Below, one piece after another: positions 25,421 to 33,320 of a DNA stretch of 64,000 bases. The DNA is from Streptomyces spiralis. GTDB taxonomy: Bacteria > Actinomycetota > Actinomycetes > Streptomycetales > Streptomycetaceae. The notes below the pieces were generated by a model. That model searched no databases. It worked only from the letters and a program-made list of their open reading frames with translations, and was not told the DNA's origin. The stretch covers positions 62,001-126,000 of the forward strand of contig NZ_BNBC01000004.1 in the NCBI RefSeq assembly GCF_014654675.1. Direction: 5' to 3'. Numbering within the stretch: position 1 is the first letter of the stretch; each line of letters starts with the position of its first letter. Both the position numbers and the translations under genes were made by a program.

Positions 25421-26829
25421 CGCGCACCCCCGCCGACCCGCATCCCGCCCCGCTCCACCGCGGCGGCGCCCCGCCGCGCCATCCGCACCGCCAGCGCGTG
25501 GCTGCAGGGCCCGCGCCCGCCCCGGTACTTCGCCCACCACAGGCAACTGCAGCTGAGCGTGCCCGCCTCGTCGCGCACCCGGTGCACATGCCCGTCCTCG
25601 GCCGTCACCGTCGCCAGGGCGCCGTCCATGCCGACCGCGCCGGCGGCGACCAGCGCCCGGGCCGCCCGCAACCGGGGGTTGTGCCGCTCGGCGCGCCCGG
25701 CGTCGTAGGGCAGCTCCCGGCGGAAGTACGCCGCCTCCGCCGTGTCGTAGCCGACGCGGCCAGAGGTGCCGAGCCGGACCAGTGCCGCGCGGACCCGCTC
25801 CGGGGTGAGTCCGGAGGCGGCAGCGAGGTCGGCGACGTCGACGCGGGGCGCCCAGGCCAGCAGCACCGCGATCAGCTCGGCGTCCTCGGCCGCCTCGTCC
25901 GTGGCCAGCGCGTCCAGCACCCCGCCCTCGCCGGAGAACCCGCGCGAGGCGTCGGGCGACAGCGTCAGCGTCAGCCGCATGCCCGGCAGGACGACCTCCC
26001 AGGCACTGGCCGTGGCCTCGGTCGCCGCGCCCGTGACCGCCGGGCCGTACACCCGCAGGGCGGTCGCGTGCCGCAGTACCCGTTGCAGCGCAGCCAGCCG
26101 CTCCGGACCCGGCAGGCACACCGCGCCGGGCACCGGCCGGGTCGTCGGCCGCAGCACCCGCCCGGCCGGGACCACCCACCGGGCTCCGCTCCGGCCGCCC
26201 CGTGACCCGCTCCGGGGCAGCGAGCGCAGGAACCGCACCGCCTCGGCCGCCGGCAGCTCGGCCCGCAGATCGAAACCGGCCGCTATGACCTGGGCCTCCG
26301 CGAAACCGCGCAGCCATCGGTCCGGCAGCGGCACCTTCTTCTCCACCACCGGCCCGTCCAGGGTGGTCACCGTCAGCTCCTCGGGGCCGACACGCAGATG
26401 GAGCGGGTCGTCCGCGCCGATCCTCGACAGGGCCTCGCGCAGCGGGTTGTTGACGTCGACGTTCGTCGTGCCGTGCCCCACCTCGCCGCCGTCGAGGCCG
26501 GGACCCAGCACGTCCAGGCGCGCATGGACACCGCAGCAGCCGGAGAAGGACTCGAAGCGCAGCCGGTCGCCGTTGCCCGTCACCACCGGGTCGAGGGAGG
26601 CGCGCAGCTGCGGCTGGTAGTAGCGGGCCGCCGCCACGTCGGCCACCGCCAGCAGCCCCGCCGAAGCCACCTGAGGTGACGTCAGGAACCCTGTGAAAAA
26701 GCGCGGATGGTCCTCGACGCCCGAGGGGGTTGTCCCCCGCGAGGTCTCGAGTCCCAGGCGCTGTCCGTCCGGGGCGGACTCCAGCACGGAGGGTCGGCAA
26801 TAGGCCACGGCCTGCAAGGATCGCGTCAT
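25417..26829 (-). CDS. SWIM zinc-finger protein
   Basis: 470 residues. A SWIM finger near the C-terminus has ligands C427-x-C429-x12-C442-x-H444 (SCSCLWWAKYRGGRGPCSHA), a complete CxCxnCxH motif. A winged-helix-like segment (VADLAAASGLTPERVRAALV) precedes it, as in YehQ-type proteins. SWIM domains bind DNA or protein partners. ATG 26829 is used because a -10-like hexamer is 7 nt upstream. It overlaps and leads the helical-repeat gene. The process it serves is unknown. Confidence 0.85.
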   Translation of the reverse strand: MTRSLQAVAYCRPSVLESAPDGQRLGLETSRGTTPSGVEDHPRFFTGFLTSPQVASAGLLAVADVAAARYYQPQLRASLDPVVTGNGDRLRFESFSGCCGVHARLDVLGPGLDGGEVGHGTTNVDVNNPLREALSRIGADDPLHLRVGPEELTVTTLDGPVVEKKVPLPDRWLRGFAEAQVIAAGFDLRAELPAAEAVRFLRSLPRSGSRGGRSGARWVVPAGRVLRPTTRPVPGAVCLPGPERLAALQRVLRHATALRVYGPAVTGAATEATASAWEVVLPGMRLTLTLSPDASRGFSGEGGVLDALATDEAAEDAELIAVLLAWAPRVDVADLAAASGLTPERVRAALVRLGTSGRVGYDTAEAAYFRRELPYDAGRAERHNPRLRAARALVAAGAVGMDGALATVTAEDGHVHRVRDEAGTLSCSCLWWAKYRGGRGPCSHALAVRMARRGAAAVERGGMRVGGGAR

Positions 26830-26836
26830 GGGAAAA

Positions 26837-26842
26837 ACCGTA
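26837..26842 (-). promoter_or_regulatory. Candidate -10 hexamer TACGGT for leaderless SWIM operon
   Basis: On the minus strand TACGGT ends 7 nt before the ATG at 26829; the spacer is TTTTCCC and carries no ribosome binding site. Confidence 0.4.
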
Positions 26843-26974
26843 GAGGCGACCACTGACAGTCACTTTGATCTGCGGAAACGCTGTTTTCGGGGCCAGTTCG
26901 AGGCCCGCCGGGAGACCGGGCCGCGCCCCGGGGGATGACGCCGGAGCGCGGCACGGACGAAGAGCGTACGGGAC

Positions 26975-28558
26975 TCAGCTCTCGACGCGCCCCGGCTGGA
27001 GCACCTGAGTGAAGAGCACGCTGCCGTCCTGCTCGCGCAGCCGGACCGTCAGCTCGCCGCTGTCGCCGTCGATGTCGACCTCGCCGAAGAACTGGTAGCC
27101 CTCGGCGGGCGAGACGTTGGAGGCGGTCGGCGCCTTGACGAACACCCGGTCCGGGCCGAACGTCCCGTCGAGCGCGCTGGCCGGGAAGGCGCCCGCGTTG
27201 AGCGGGCCGGAGACGAACTCCCAGAACGGCTCGAAGTCCTTGAAGGCCGCCCGTGACGGGTCGTAGTGCTGGGCCGAGGTGTGGTGGACGTCCGCCGTCA
27301 GCCACACCGTGCCGGTGATCCGGCGGTGCTTGACGAACCGCAGCAGTTCGGCGATCTGCAGCTCCCGGCCGAGCGGCGCGCCCGGGTCGCCCTGCGCGAC
27401 GGCCTCGAAGTTGGGCCTGCCCTCGACGCCGTCGGGCACGACCAGGCCGAGCGGCATGTCGGCGGCGATGACCTTCCACACCGCCCGCGACCGGGCCAGC
27501 TCCCGCTTGAGCCACTCCAGCTGCTCGCGGCCGAGGATGCCCTGCGGGTCGGTCGTCTGGTCGTCGGGCGAGTTGGCGTTGCGGTAGGTCCGCATGTCGA
27601 GGACGAACACGTCGAGCAGCGGGCCGTGGTGGTGGACGCGGTAGATCCGCCCGTCGGGGCGGCCGCTGATCGTGGAGACGGGGAAGTACTCGGAGAACGC
27701 CCGGCGGGCGCGCAGGGCCAGGTCGTCGAGTTCCGTCCCGGCCGGGTAGGGGGTGCCGGCGCCGATGACCTCGCCCGGGTACCAGTTGTTGCGGACCTCG
27801 TGGTCGTCCCACTGGATGATGTTCGGCACCTGCGCGTTGAACCGGCGCAGCGCCGCGTCGAGCAGGTTGTAGCGGAAGTTGCCCCGGTAGTCGGCCAGAG
27901 AGATGGCGACGTGTGACTTCTCCTCGGTGGTGACGTTGCGGTAGACGCTGCCGTCCGGGAGCTTGGCGGTGGCCTGGATGGGGCCGTCGGCGTAGATGTT
28001 GTCGCCGCTGCACAGGAAGAAGTCCGGGTCCAGCTTCGCCATGGCGTCGAAGATCCGGTAGCCGCCGATCGACTCGTTGATGCCCCAGCCCTGCCCGGCC
28101 AGGTCGCCGGACCACACGAACCGCACGCCCTGACGGCGTCGCGCGGGCGCCGTGCGGAAGGTGCCGTACGTCGGCTCGCCGGTGCGGCGCGGGTCGTCCG
28201 GGTCGGCGAGGAGCACGCGGTAGTGGATCTGCTCGCCCGCGGGCAGCCCGTGCAGCCGGGCCGTGCCCGTGAAGTCGGTGTCCGCGCCGAGCAGCGGGCC
28301 GTGCCATCTGCGCGGGGCGCGGAACGACTCGGTCGCCGAGGTCTCGACGATCATCCGGGCCGGGCGGTCCGCGCGCACCCACACCAGACCCGAGTCGGAG
28401 GTCACGTCTCCCGCCTGCACGCCCCAGTCCGCCCGTGGGCGGCCGGACAGGGCGAGCGCCGGCGCCGCGCCGAGCGCGCCGGGCAGGGTCAGGGCCGCCG
28501 ACGCGGCCAGCGAGCCGCGCAGCACGCTGCGGCGGCCGGGGAACGGACGGTGGGACAT
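26975..28558 (-). CDS. phoD: PhoD-type secreted alkaline phosphatase
   Basis: 527-residue phosphodiesterase/alkaline phosphatase D. A Tat signal (GRRSVLRGSLAASAALTLPG) occupies residues 9-35. Metal-site motifs FVWSGDLAGQGWG, IIQWDDHEVRNNW and WLTADVHHTS are intact, as in calcium/iron PhoD enzymes. GGAGG precedes the ATG. It hydrolyses extracellular phosphate esters and diesters under phosphate starvation. A PHO-box-like pair of 11-bp direct repeats sits 67-88 nt upstream, consistent with PhoP control. Confidence 0.9.
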   Translation of the reverse strand: MSHRPFPGRRSVLRGSLAASAALTLPGALGAAPALALSGRPRADWGVQAGDVTSDSGLVWVRADRPARMIVETSATESFRAPRRWHGPLLGADTDFTGTARLHGLPAGEQIHYRVLLADPDDPRRTGEPTYGTFRTAPARRRQGVRFVWSGDLAGQGWGINESIGGYRIFDAMAKLDPDFFLCSGDNIYADGPIQATAKLPDGSVYRNVTTEEKSHVAISLADYRGNFRYNLLDAALRRFNAQVPNIIQWDDHEVRNNWYPGEVIGAGTPYPAGTELDDLALRARRAFSEYFPVSTISGRPDGRIYRVHHHGPLLDVFVLDMRTYRNANSPDDQTTDPQGILGREQLEWLKRELARSRAVWKVIAADMPLGLVVPDGVEGRPNFEAVAQGDPGAPLGRELQIAELLRFVKHRRITGTVWLTADVHHTSAQHYDPSRAAFKDFEPFWEFVSGPLNAGAFPASALDGTFGPDRVFVKAPTASNVSPAEGYQFFGEVDIDGDSGELTVRLREQDGSVLFTQVLQPGRVES

Positions 28559-28624
28559 GGATACGCCTCCAGAGGACGGGATCCGGCCAGTGTTCGGTGC
28601 CACACCTACTGGTGCGGTGCGGCG

Positions 28625-28646
28625 CGCACGGAAACCGCGAGTGAAC
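28625..28646 (-). promoter_or_regulatory. PHO-box-like direct repeats
   Basis: On the minus strand GTTCACTCGCG (28646-28636) is followed immediately by GTTTCCGTGCG (28635-28625). Two 11-bp units, the first beginning GTTCAC, fit the streptomycete PhoP box pattern upstream of phoD; the second unit is a weaker match. Confidence 0.45.
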
Positions 28647-28720
28647 AACCGGCCGCCGCCGCACCGGAACCGCCGGACGCACGGCCGCCACCGCACGGCA
28701 GCCGCCGGACACACGGCCAC

Positions 28721-28758
28721 CGGCGCGGGGGACGGTCACCGGCGCGGGGGACGGTCAC
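28721..28758. repeat. Perfect 19-bp tandem duplication
   Basis: CGGCGCGGGGGACGGTCAC is present at 28721-28739 and 28740-28758. The second copy overlaps the last codons of the MocR-type gene. Confidence 0.85.
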
Positions 28759-30218
28759 CCGCCGACCGCCTCCCGCATCAGCCGTACACCCTTGTGGATC
28801 CGCGCCGGCGACAGGTGCGCGTAGCCCAGGACCAGCCGTACGCCGCCGCCCGCCTCCTCCGTGCCGTGGTCCCCGCCCGGGCCACCGGCACGCGCGTGCG
28901 TGTACGCCGCCAGCGTGCGCACGGAGACCCCGGCCGCGCCCGTGCGCGCGAGGAACCGGTCCTCCGGGCCGTACCGTCCCGGCAGGTCGGCGATCAGATG
29001 CAGGCCCGCCGCGATCCCGGACAGCCGCACACCGGGGAAGTGCTCGCGAAGGGCGCCGACGAGCGCGTCCCGGCGTTCCCGGTAGGCGCGCTGGCAGCGG
29101 CGCAGCTGCCGGTCGTAGTCGCCCCGTTCGACGAAGTGCGCGAACAACGCCTGCTCGACGGTCGGATGACCGAGGTCCATGGTCCGCTTGCGCTCGACGA
29201 CGTCGTCGGCCAGCGAGTCGGGCACGATCATCCAGCCCAGCCGGAGCCCGGGCGCGAGGGACTTGCTGACGGACCCCGCGTAGACCACGTGCTCCGGGTC
29301 GAGGCCCTGGAGGGCGCCCACGGGGGCGCGGTCGTAGCGGAAGTCGCCGTCGTAGTCGTCCTCGAGGACGATCCCGTCCACCGACCGTGCCCAGTCCAGC
29401 AGTTCGGCGCGCCGGCGGGCGGAGCAGGCGATGCCGGTCGGGAACTGGTGGGCCGGCGTGGTCACCAGGGCCCGTACGCCGGACCGGCGCAGCGGCCCGA
29501 GGTCCGGGCCCTCGGCGTCCAGCGGAATCGGAACGGTGCCGATGCCGGCCGACACGTACAGGGCGCTGTGCTGGGGGCTGCCCGGGTCCTCCACGCCGAC
29601 GGTGCGAATCCCGCGCGCGTGCAGCACGAAACCGAGCAGCGTCGTCGCCTGCGTCACCCCCGAGACGACCACGATCCGCTCCGGGTCCGCGACCACGCCC
29701 CGGCGGCGGGCGAGCAGTTCGGCCAGCGCGGTACGCAGCCGGGGCAGCCCGCGCGGGTCGGGATAGCCGAGATCGTGGTGCGGGAGGTCGGCGAGCACGG
29801 AGCGGTGCGCGGCCGTCCAGGCGGCCCGCGGGAACAGCGACAGGTCGGGCGTGCCCGGCACGAAGCCCACACGGGCACCGGGGGAGCCGGGGGCGAGGTC
29901 CCGCGCGCGCGGGAGCGCCGCCCGCACGGCACCACCCACCCATGTCCCCGCGCCCCGCCCGCTGCGCAGATATCCCTCCGCCACCAGCTGTTCGTACGCC
30001 TCCGTGATCAGCCCCCGCGACACGCCGAGGTCCGCCGCGAGGTCCCTGCTGGAGGGCAGCCGGGTGCCCGGGGCCAGCCGGCCCGAACGGACGGCCTCGC
30101 GCAGTGCGGCCTGCAGCGAGCGGCCACGCGCGCGTGCCGGTGCCGACGCGGCCGGCAGCAGCAGTTCCCAGGCGGCGGAGCCGGCCGGTCCGCCCGGATT
30201 GGTCCCCGATGACGTCAT
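28755..30218 (-). CDS. MocR/PdxR-type GntR-aminotransferase regulator
   Basis: 487 residues. A GntR winged helix is at about 35-100 (LPSSRDLAADLGVSRGLITE), followed by a fold-type I aminotransferase domain with the PLP-lysine at K319 in AGSVSKSLAPGLRLGW. MocR proteins sense PLP or amino-acid aldimines and commonly regulate vitamin B6, GABA or ectoine genes. It is divergent from an EamA exporter with a 47-bp gap; both promoters would fit in it. The exporter is the likely target. Confidence 0.9.
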   Translation of the reverse strand: MTSSGTNPGGPAGSAAWELLLPAASAPARARGRSLQAALREAVRSGRLAPGTRLPSSRDLAADLGVSRGLITEAYEQLVAEGYLRSGRGAGTWVGGAVRAALPRARDLAPGSPGARVGFVPGTPDLSLFPRAAWTAAHRSVLADLPHHDLGYPDPRGLPRLRTALAELLARRRGVVADPERIVVVSGVTQATTLLGFVLHARGIRTVGVEDPGSPQHSALYVSAGIGTVPIPLDAEGPDLGPLRRSGVRALVTTPAHQFPTGIACSARRRAELLDWARSVDGIVLEDDYDGDFRYDRAPVGALQGLDPEHVVYAGSVSKSLAPGLRLGWMIVPDSLADDVVERKRTMDLGHPTVEQALFAHFVERGDYDRQLRRCQRAYRERRDALVGALREHFPGVRLSGIAAGLHLIADLPGRYGPEDRFLARTGAAGVSVRTLAAYTHARAGGPGGDHGTEEAGGGVRLVLGYAHLSPARIHKGVRLMREAVGG

Positions 30219-30226
30219 GGAAGTGG

Positions 30227-30232
30227 ACCTTA
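30227..30232 (-). promoter_or_regulatory. Candidate -10 hexamer TAAGGT for MocR-type gene
   Basis: On the minus strand TAAGGT ends 8 nt before the ATG at 30218, leaving no room for a normal leader. Confidence 0.4.
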
Positions 30233-30252
30233 AACCGGGCCGCCGTGCTCCG

Positions 30253-30258
30253 TAGCGT
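30253..30258 (+). promoter_or_regulatory. Candidate -10 hexamer TAGCGT for EamA gene
   Basis: TAGCGT ends 7 nt before ATG 30266. It is 20 bp from the opposing -10 of the MocR-type gene. Confidence 0.4.
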
Positions 30259-30265
30259 CGCCGGC

Positions 30266-31432
30266 ATGAACGCCACCGCCTCGCGCGGCGCCCTGCTCGC
30301 CGCGCTCGCCTGCGTCCTCGTCGGAGGGTCCTTCACAGCCAACAGCGTCCTCGGCCACTACCCGTACGCCGGCGGCCAGTTCCTGCGCTACGGCCTGGCC
30401 TGTCTGCTGCTCCTGCCCTTGGCCCGGCGGGGAGCGGCCGCGCGGCTGCGCCGGCTGGGGCCCCGGCATTGGGTCCGGCTCGCGCTGCTCGCGGCGGTGG
30501 GCATGGTCGGCTTCAACCTGGCGGTGCTGGCCGCCGAGCGCACCGCGGAACCGGCGGTGCCGGGGGTCTTCGTCGGCTGCGCCCCCGTGGTCGTGGCGGT
30601 GCTCGTACCGGTGCTGGAAGGGCGCCGGCCGCGACGGGTCGTCCTGTACGGGGCGTGGCTGGTGGCCGCCGGGGCGTTCACGGTGCAGGGATGGGGCCGC
30701 ACCGACGGCACCGGCATCGCCTTCTCCGCGTGCGCGCTGGCCGGCGAGGTGGGCTTCGCGGTCCTCGCCACTCCCGTGCTGCGCCCGCTCGGGCCGCGGC
30801 TGCTGTCGGCCGTGGTGTGCGGCGTCGCGTCCCTGGAGGCGGCGGTCGCGGGGATCTGCCTCGACGGCACCGCCTGGCTCCGGCGTCCCGACACGGACGA
30901 GGCCGTCGCGCTGCTGTGGCAGGCGGCCGTCGTCACCGTCGTCGGCTTCGTGTGCTGGTACATGGGCATGCAGCGGATCGGCGCCGAGCGCGCCACGCTC
31001 TTCTCCGGCCTGATCCCGGTCGCGGCCGCCTGCACCGCGCCCCTCGTCGGCACCGGCTCCTACGGGGTCGCCCAGGCCGTGGGCAGCGCCCTGGTGGGCA
31101 CGGGAGTCGCCCTGGGATCGGGGGCGTTGGAACGTGCCGGGCGGCGGTCAGCGGCTGCCGTCGAGGAGCACGCGCGCGACGAGCGCCGGGTCGTCGTTCA
31201 TCGGGACGTGTCCGCAGCCGGGCAGCCGCACCAGCCGGGCGCGCGGGATCATCTGCTTGGCACGCACCCCCTGCCGGCGGACCAGCAGCCGGTCCCTGGT
31301 GCCCCAGGCCACGGTGACCGGTATCCCGGGGACGTCGTCGGTGAACTGGACGTCGACGCCCGCGCGGAGGGTCTGTTCGAAGCCGGTGGCCTGCGCCAGG
31401 GCGAGCGTCTCGGCGACCACGGCCTCGGGTGA
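30266..31432 (+). CDS. EamA/DMT-type exporter with overlong 3' end
   Basis: 388 residues as read. Residues 1-290 form a normal EamA transporter with about ten helices (for example FVGCAPVVVAVLVPVLEG and VGFVCWYMGMQRIGAERATL). The expected end is near ALGSGALERAGRR, but no stop follows and the frame continues 285 nt across the 3' end of the convergent hydrolase gene. The last ~95 residues are hydrophilic and look like antisense of the hydrolase, not a domain. Either a genuine convergent overlap exists or a stop was lost by a small indel. Divergent MocR-type gene suggests amino-acid or amine export. Confidence 0.8.
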   Translation: MNATASRGALLAALACVLVGGSFTANSVLGHYPYAGGQFLRYGLACLLLLPLARRGAAARLRRLGPRHWVRLALLAAVGMVGFNLAVLAAERTAEPAVPGVFVGCAPVVVAVLVPVLEGRRPRRVVLYGAWLVAAGAFTVQGWGRTDGTGIAFSACALAGEVGFAVLATPVLRPLGPRLLSAVVCGVASLEAAVAGICLDGTAWLRRPDTDEAVALLWQAAVVTVVGFVCWYMGMQRIGAERATLFSGLIPVAAACTAPLVGTGSYGVAQAVGSALVGTGVALGSGALERAGRRSAAAVEEHARDERRVVVHRDVSAAGQPHQPGARDHLLGTHPLPADQQPVPGAPGHGDRYPGDVVGELDVDARAEGLFEAGGLRQGERLGDHGLG

Positions 31433-31978
31433 ACGACGGCCCGGCCGCGCGTAGATGGTGCTCGTCAGGACGGTGCGCCCGGCAGCCGTCCGCGCCAGTT
31501 GTTCGACCAGCGGCAGCGGAGTCCGCCGCGCGACGGCCCGCATCGCCTGCAGCACACCGAAGGCGTAGCGCCGCTCGGCCTGCGTCCAGAAGCCGGCCGG
31601 GGAGAGTGCGGTGACGGACCGCGCGAGCTTCTCGCGGCCCAACTCCAGGGCCAGCAGGCCGCCCAGGGAGTTGCCCGCCACATGGGGGCGGTCTATCTCC
31701 AGGGTCTCGCACAGCGCGCCGATGGCGGCGTTCATCGTCGGCAGGTCGTGACGCAGCCCCTCGGGCAGGGCCGGGGAGGCTCCGAAACCGGGCAGGTCCA
31801 CGTTGATCACGTCGCGCTCGGCCGCCAGGAGATGGACCACCGGGTCCCAGGCCTGCCGGTGGTGACCGATGCCGTGCAGCAGGAGCAGCGGCTCGCCGCT
31901 GCCCACGCGCGCGTAGGACAGGGTCACGGTCCGCGGGCCGTGCGGGGAGGGGACCTTGAAGGAGACGGTGGCGGCCAT
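31148..31978 (-). CDS. Alpha/beta-hydrolase
   Basis: 276-residue alpha/beta-hydrolase. The nucleophile is in GNSLGG, the acid in WGTRDRLL and the His in GCGHVPMNDDP; the oxyanion segment is LLLLHGIGHHRQAWD. ATG 31978 has GAGGAG upstream. It resembles esterases or C-C hydrolases (MhpC-like) and cannot be assigned further. Its 3' end is overlapped by the converging EamA frame, and it is divergent from the ECF41 sigma gene. Confidence 0.87.
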   Translation of the reverse strand: MAATVSFKVPSPHGPRTVTLSYARVGSGEPLLLLHGIGHHRQAWDPVVHLLAAERDVINVDLPGFGASPALPEGLRHDLPTMNAAIGALCETLEIDRPHVAGNSLGGLLALELGREKLARSVTALSPAGFWTQAERRYAFGVLQAMRAVARRTPLPLVEQLARTAAGRTVLTSTIYARPGRRSPEAVVAETLALAQATGFEQTLRAGVDVQFTDDVPGIPVTVAWGTRDRLLVRRQGVRAKQMIPRARLVRLPGCGHVPMNDDPALVARVLLDGSR

Positions 31979-32026
31979 GGGGGCTCCTCGGTGGGCGAAT
32001 CGTCGGCGAACGCCGGGTAGACAGCT

Positions 32027-32051
32027 TGTCAGCAATTGCTACTGGCCGGTA
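32027..32051 (+). promoter_or_regulatory. Possible ECF41-type autoregulated promoter
   Basis: TGTCA (32027-32031), 15 bp, CGGTA (32047-32051) upstream of the ECF41 gene. ECF41 promoters usually carry TGTCA-like -35 and CG-rich -10 elements and often drive their own gene. The -10 match is approximate. Confidence 0.3.
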
Positions 32052-32162
32052 GCCCCGGGAAGGAGCCTTTCTCGCCGTCGTCCTGGGCGGCCCGTCGGGC
32101 AGCGCCGCCCCGCACACGGTGTCCGTCTGGACACGGCCGCGGGTGTCGGCTGGGATGGTGCG

Positions 32163-33059
32163 GTGACCACCGAAACGGAGACAGACCCGGAGACGGACCT
32201 CTTCGAAGAGCACCGTCCCGTCCTCATGGGCGTGGCCTATCGCATGCTCGGGCGGGTGGCGGACGCGGAGGACGTGGTCCAGGAGGCATGGCTGCGCTGG
32301 TCCGGTGCCGACCGGGCCGCGGTGCGCGAGCCGCGCGCCTACCTCGTGCGCGTCACCACGCGTCTCGCCATGGACCGGCTCCGCCAGATCAAGGCGCGGG
32401 GCGAGTCGTACGTCGGCCCCTGGCTGCCGGAGCCCCTGGCGACCGACGTCGCGGGCACCGCCCAGGACGCGGAGCAGCGGGCCGTGCTCGCCGACTCCGT
32501 ATCGCTCGCCGTGCTGGTCGTCCTCGAGTCGCTCTCACCGCTCGAACGCGCGGTGTTCGTCCTCAGGGAGGCGTTCGGCTATCCGTACGCGGAGATCGGC
32601 GCCCTGCTCGACCGGGGCGAGGCGGCGGTGCGCCAGCTCGCCGGGCGGGCCCGCAGGCATGTCGAGGAGCGGCGTCCGCGCTACGAGGTCGATCCCGTCC
32701 AGCGGCGCGACCTCACCGAGCGGTTCCTGGCCGCCGCGGCCGGCGGCGACCTGGCGGGCCTGATGGCGCTGCTGGCGCCCGACGTCCGCCTGGTCGGCGA
32801 CAGCGGAGGCAAGTCCAGGGCGCCGCTGCGGGTCCTGGAGGGCGCCGGCAAGGTCGGCCGCTTCCTGGTCGGCGCGGCCGAGAAGGGCGTCGCGGACGTG
32901 GCCTTCCGCCTGCTGGAGCTCAACGGCGGCCCCGCCGTGCTCGTCCTGTCCGGGGGCAGGCCCGACAGCGTCTTCCAGGTGGACGTCGCCGGCGGACACA
33001 TCCATGCCGTCTACATCATCCGCAACCCGGACAAGCTCCGGCTCCTGGCCGCCGCCTGA
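32163..33059 (+). CDS. ECF41-family sigma factor (SigJ-like) with SnoaL-like C-terminal domain
   Basis: 298 residues. Sigma-2 (about 15-80) and sigma-4 (about 105-165) are followed by an NTF2/SnoaL-like extension. The ECF41 hallmarks are all there: WLPEP at 87-91, DSGGK (usual form DGGGK) at 213-217 and NPDKL at 288-292. In this group the fused extension replaces an anti-sigma factor and tunes activity. The GTG at 32163 follows GGGATGG. The usual neighbour, a carboxymuconolactone decarboxylase or oxidoreductase, is not adjacent; the divergent alpha/beta-hydrolase may be the target. A strong terminator follows. Confidence 0.9.
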   Translation: MTTETETDPETDLFEEHRPVLMGVAYRMLGRVADAEDVVQEAWLRWSGADRAAVREPRAYLVRVTTRLAMDRLRQIKARGESYVGPWLPEPLATDVAGTAQDAEQRAVLADSVSLAVLVVLESLSPLERAVFVLREAFGYPYAEIGALLDRGEAAVRQLAGRARRHVEERRPRYEVDPVQRRDLTERFLAAAAGGDLAGLMALLAPDVRLVGDSGGKSRAPLRVLEGAGKVGRFLVGAAEKGVADVAFRLLELNGGPAVLVLSGGRPDSVFQVDVAGGHIHAVYIIRNPDKLRLLAAA

Positions 33060-33079
33060 GGCGCCCGGCCGCGATCACC

Positions 33080-33120
33080 CACGGCGAAGCCCCCGCCCGT
33101 ACGGCGGGGGCTTCGCCGTG
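33080..33120. terminator. Strong terminator after ECF41 gene
   Basis: CACGGCGAAGCCCCCGCC (33080-33097) and GGCGGGGGCTTCGCCGTG (33103-33120) make a perfect 18-bp stem with a 5-nt loop, 20 bp after the stop codon. Confidence 0.9.
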
Positions 33121-33210
33121 ATGCCACCGCTGCCGCCGACACACCCCTGTGCGAACGCCGTGTGAACCCTGTGCGGCGCGCCGGCCGTGCGTCCGGCACC
33201 GGGCCGAGGA

Positions 33211-33224
33211 TTGGTATTGACCAA
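33211..33224. promoter_or_regulatory. Candidate HutC/DasR-type operator
   Basis: TTGGTATTGACCAA has arms TTGGT and ACCAA, the TGGT-n-ACCA form bound by GntR/HutC regulators such as DasR. It overlaps the -35 of the promoter described below, so binding would repress the adjacent GntR gene. Confidence 0.5.
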
Positions 33225-33245
33225 GGGTGGGGGCGGCCCTATGGT
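33217..33245 (+). promoter_or_regulatory. Candidate vegetative promoter of the GntR gene
   Basis: TTGACC (33217-33222), 17 bp, TATGGT (33240-33245). This is the best sigma-HrdB-like promoter in the window. An AT-rich leader of about 70 nt follows. Confidence 0.55.
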
Positions 33246-33320
33246 CGCAGATAAGTACAACAACCTTTAATAAACAAGGGCGCTAAAAGCCGCCGGACCA
33301 GGGCGATCGCGGAGGACAGG

